Assembly (NCBI GenBank): GCA_963922335.1
Contig: CAWUIB010000002.1
Span: 362,208-426,207, forward strand
DNA: 64,000 bases
DNA from: CALBPI01 sp963922335
GTDB lineage: Bacteria > Pseudomonadota > Gammaproteobacteria > Steroidobacterales > Woeseiaceae
Reading direction: 5' to 3'
The notes below the pieces were generated by a model, which was given only the letters and a program-made list of their open reading frames with translations, ran no database searches and was not told the DNA's origin. The translations under genes were made by a program, and so were the position numbers. Positions within the stretch are counted from its first letter, which is position 1. Each line of letters starts with the position of its first letter. Of this stretch, positions 62,306-64,000 are shown piece after piece.

Positions 62306-63833
62306 CGCGACGCACGACCTCTATGTGGATTTCTTCGGCCGGGCGTGTCGTCAGCCGTGCGACCGGCCGAACACGATCGGCGTTCTTTACCTTGAAATGA
62401 TATCGACGTATCAGCGACGCGACGATCAACGTGCTTTCGATCGTGGCGAACGCCGCTCCAACGCACACTCTTGGTCCAAGCCCGAACGACATCAGTACCC
62501 CGTCGCTTTCGTCAGCGCCTTCCGCGTGGAAGCGATACGGGTCAAAAGCGGCTGCGTTCTGCCAGAGCGCCTCATTGCGATGAGCGGTCCAAGGCGAGAG
62601 CATCAGCATAGCGCCGCGCTTGACCGGCACATCTCCAATACGCGTTGCCTGCGCTGCGACACGCGGGATGAAGGTGATGGGTGGATACAGGCGCAACGTT
62701 TCTCGGAAGATGCTACGAATAAGTGGCAACTTCTTGACGTGCTCAAACCGAATCTCTTCGTCACCGATCACCTCGACCACTTCGCGCTCGACCAACTCAG
62801 CGATCTCGGGCCGCATCGCCAGAATGAAAAACACCCATGTCAGCACACTGGCAGTCGTCTCGTGCCCGGCAAGGAAAAATACGCCGATCTGATCGATCAA
62901 TTCTTCGCGCGTGAATCGCTCACCCGTCTGCGCGTCTTCCGCGACCGCAATGGCGGCCACGATATCATCGTGCGCTTCCAGCGACTGCAGTCGGGGGTCG
63001 AGCAACACACCGATCTGTTCACGAATCCGCTCGCAGGCGGCGAGCACCCTTGGCGGCTGCTTCACATCGGCCCACGGTTTGCCAAATATCAACTGGCCCA
63101 GATTGACGCTGGCGACCTGTTCCTCGAACTCACCGAACGACTCGAACACTTCTCGAGCAACTCGACCCGACAGTGGCGTTGAGAAAATCGTCCGACAAAT
63201 GATGTCTGCAGTAAGTTCACTCATCGCAAAGTCGAGCGAGACCTCAGTACCATCCTGCGCATGCCGATCCAGCCGAGTAATGTACTCGTCAACCGCCTCC
63301 CGCATCGCGCCGAACGCGCGGTTGATCCGCATATGCGTGAATGCCGGATCGACCATCGCACGCTGTCGTCGCCATCGCTGACCGCTGGAGACAAAAATCG
63401 AATCCCCGACCAACGGCGCCAGTGCACCCACCATAAGGTCGTTTTTCGGAAAAATCTCCAGCGGGTCGGTCAGGACATCGCGCGCCAGCGCGGGGTCGTT
63501 GATCAAGAGTATGGAACGACGAGAATAGCCAAGATGGGTAAGCGGCTTGCGGTAGGCGTCGCGAGGCACAAGCGAGAGCAGATCGCCGTCGCCCTGACGC
63601 ATGACGCGCCACAACGAACGCAAGGGCGTTAGCGGTACCGGCGCGGGTGGCTTGTATAGCGAACTCTCGATCTTCTGTTTCCCCGATGCGACCGCAGGTG
63701 TCGCACTACAAAGTATACGATCACTGCTGCCCCTTCGCTCGCATATACTCCCTACATGTCCGAAGCCTTCCGAACCGTGCTGCTGACTCTGGGCCGATTG
63801 CCTCCTGCTATCGAGATCGCCAGAGCATTCCAT
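62298..63833 (-). CDS. Cytochrome P450 of the carotenoid cluster
   Basis: A bacterial class P450 with I-helix GVFFLAGHETTASVLTW, K-helix ExxR (RETLRLYPPITFIPR), PERF-like DPYRFHAEG and haem-ligand FGLGPRVCVGAAFA. It inserts oxygen using partner reductases. The start is unresolved: the first ATG (63833) overlaps the divergent ATP-grasp gene by 78 bp; the proline-rich YKPPAPVPLTPLRS opening indicates that coding begins upstream of the later TTG (63623) and ATG (63602). A TATACT box (63712-63717) lies inside this stretch. Its place in an operon with crtD suggests a carotenoid substrate, such as ring or chain hydroxylation; that is inference. Confidence 0.88.
   Translation of the reverse strand: MECSGDLDSRRQSAQSQQHGSEGFGHVGSICERRGSSDRILCSATPAVASGKQKIESSLYKPPAPVPLTPLRSLWRVMRQGDGDLLSLVPRDAYRKPLTHLGYSRRSILLINDPALARDVLTDPLEIFPKNDLMVGALAPLVGDSIFVSSGQRWRRQRAMVDPAFTHMRINRAFGAMREAVDEYITRLDRHAQDGTEVSLDFAMSELTADIICRTIFSTPLSGRVAREVFESFGEFEEQVASVNLGQLIFGKPWADVKQPPRVLAACERIREQIGVLLDPRLQSLEAHDDIVAAIAVAEDAQTGERFTREELIDQIGVFFLAGHETTASVLTWVFFILAMRPEIAELVEREVVEVIGDEEIRFEHVKKLPLIRSIFRETLRLYPPITFIPRVAAQATRIGDVPVKRGAMLMLSPWTAHRNEALWQNAAAFDPYRFHAEGADESDGVLMSFGLGPRVCVGAAFATIESTLIVASLIRRYHFKVKNADRVRPVARLTTRPAEEIHIEVVRRDG
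63712..63749. promoter_or_regulatory. Divergent -10-like TATACT boxes
   Basis: TATACT occurs on the minus strand at plus 63712-63717 (toward the P450) and on the plus strand at 63744-63749, six bases before the ATG of the ATP-grasp gene, which would make that mRNA almost leaderless. Matching -35 boxes are not evident. The same hexamer lies before crtI (59264-59269). Confidence 0.35.
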
Positions 63834-64000
63834 GGCGCTGGTTGGCGAGTGATCGTCGCCGACCCGTTTCGAGTGAATATGGCGCGAACATCACGCGCGG
63901 TATCTCACGTAGAAACCGTACACCCGCCGATCGATGATCAAGGTCGGTTTCGGGACGACATCTTGGATTTGATAGACCGTTTCGATGTAGATCTCGTGGT
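63756..64000 (+). CDS. ATP-grasp-type enzyme (3' partial)
   Basis: Only the first 81 codons are in the window. The start RTVLLTLGRLPPAIEIARAF, HGAGWRVIVADPFRVNMARTS is the pre-grasp (Rossmann-like) opening seen in many ATP-grasp ligases related to carbamoyl-phosphate synthase. ATP-grasp enzymes join a carboxylate to an amine or thiol. The role and substrate cannot be judged from this part. It is divergent from the P450. Confidence 0.6.
   Translation, partial: MSEAFRTVLLTLGRLPPAIEIARAFHGAGWRVIVADPFRVNMARTSRAVSHVETVHPPIDDQGRFRDDILDLIDRFDVDLV

Overview
The window looks like a chromosomal stretch of a free-living, aerobic, probably marine gammaproteobacterium. The reasons are a GC content in the mid to upper fifties (judged by eye), several TonB-dependent receptors, an RND efflux operon, MsrPQ, Tat and Sec exported proteins, Dps, carotenoid genes and a PQQ-dependent sugar dehydrogenase. 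I cannot name the family with confidence. No transposase, integrase, CRISPR array, rRNA or tRNA is visible. Genes are dense, often with 4-nt start/stop overlaps, and several convergent pairs overlap at their stops.

Layout. 1-3.9 kb: the end of a haem-motif/LamG protein and a Tat-exported DUF1501-like partner, closed by a strong terminator. 4-11 kb (minus): two exported proteins of little-known role, a BASS transporter, and a signalling operon of a sensor kinase, a two-receiver protein and a TonB_C protein. 11.2-13.5 kb: beta-CASP nuclease plus sirtuin. 13.5-20 kb: RND efflux operon (adaptor, pump, outer-membrane factor) divergent from a TetR regulator, with paired operators over a good promoter. 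20-27 kb: a Yellow/MRJP-like propeller, EamA and MscS membrane proteins, DUF3429, DUF4139, a TPR/TonB_C protein and FolE. 27.7-30.8 kb: a type-2 isoleucyl-tRNA synthetase whose HIGH motif reads GIHH, with a terminator hairpin in its leader. 31-35 kb: hydrolase, SDR, DUF547, MsrP and MsrQ. 35-40 kb (minus): RibA-like protein, GST, two guanidino-group-modifying enzymes (CtlX-like and ArgZ-like) and an M61 peptidase. 40-47.8 kb (minus): an exported lipoprotein and two large TonB-dependent receptors, with an upstream region carrying 11-bp-phased repeats and a CRP-type palindrome. 48-52.4 kb: a cytosolic solute-binding-like protein, GST, GNAT, Dps, MarR and SdaA. 52.4-54 kb: an FAD oxidase behind what reads as a class-I cyclic-di-GMP (GEMM-I) riboswitch. 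54-57.4 kb: a receptor closely resembling E. coli PqqU/YncD, divergent from a PQQ-dependent sugar dehydrogenase. 57.7-58.5 kb: ArsR plus ArsI-type C-As lyase. 59-64 kb: CrtI, CrtD-like desaturase, a P450 and the start of an ATP-grasp protein.

The observations I would follow first are the GxHH IleRS and its leader terminator, the c-di-GMP riboswitch in front of an oxidase, the PqqU/PQQ-dehydrogenase pair, the phased repeats before the lipoprotein/receptor operon, and the adjacent arginine/citrulline hydrolases. All family names come from reading motifs; no database search was possible.
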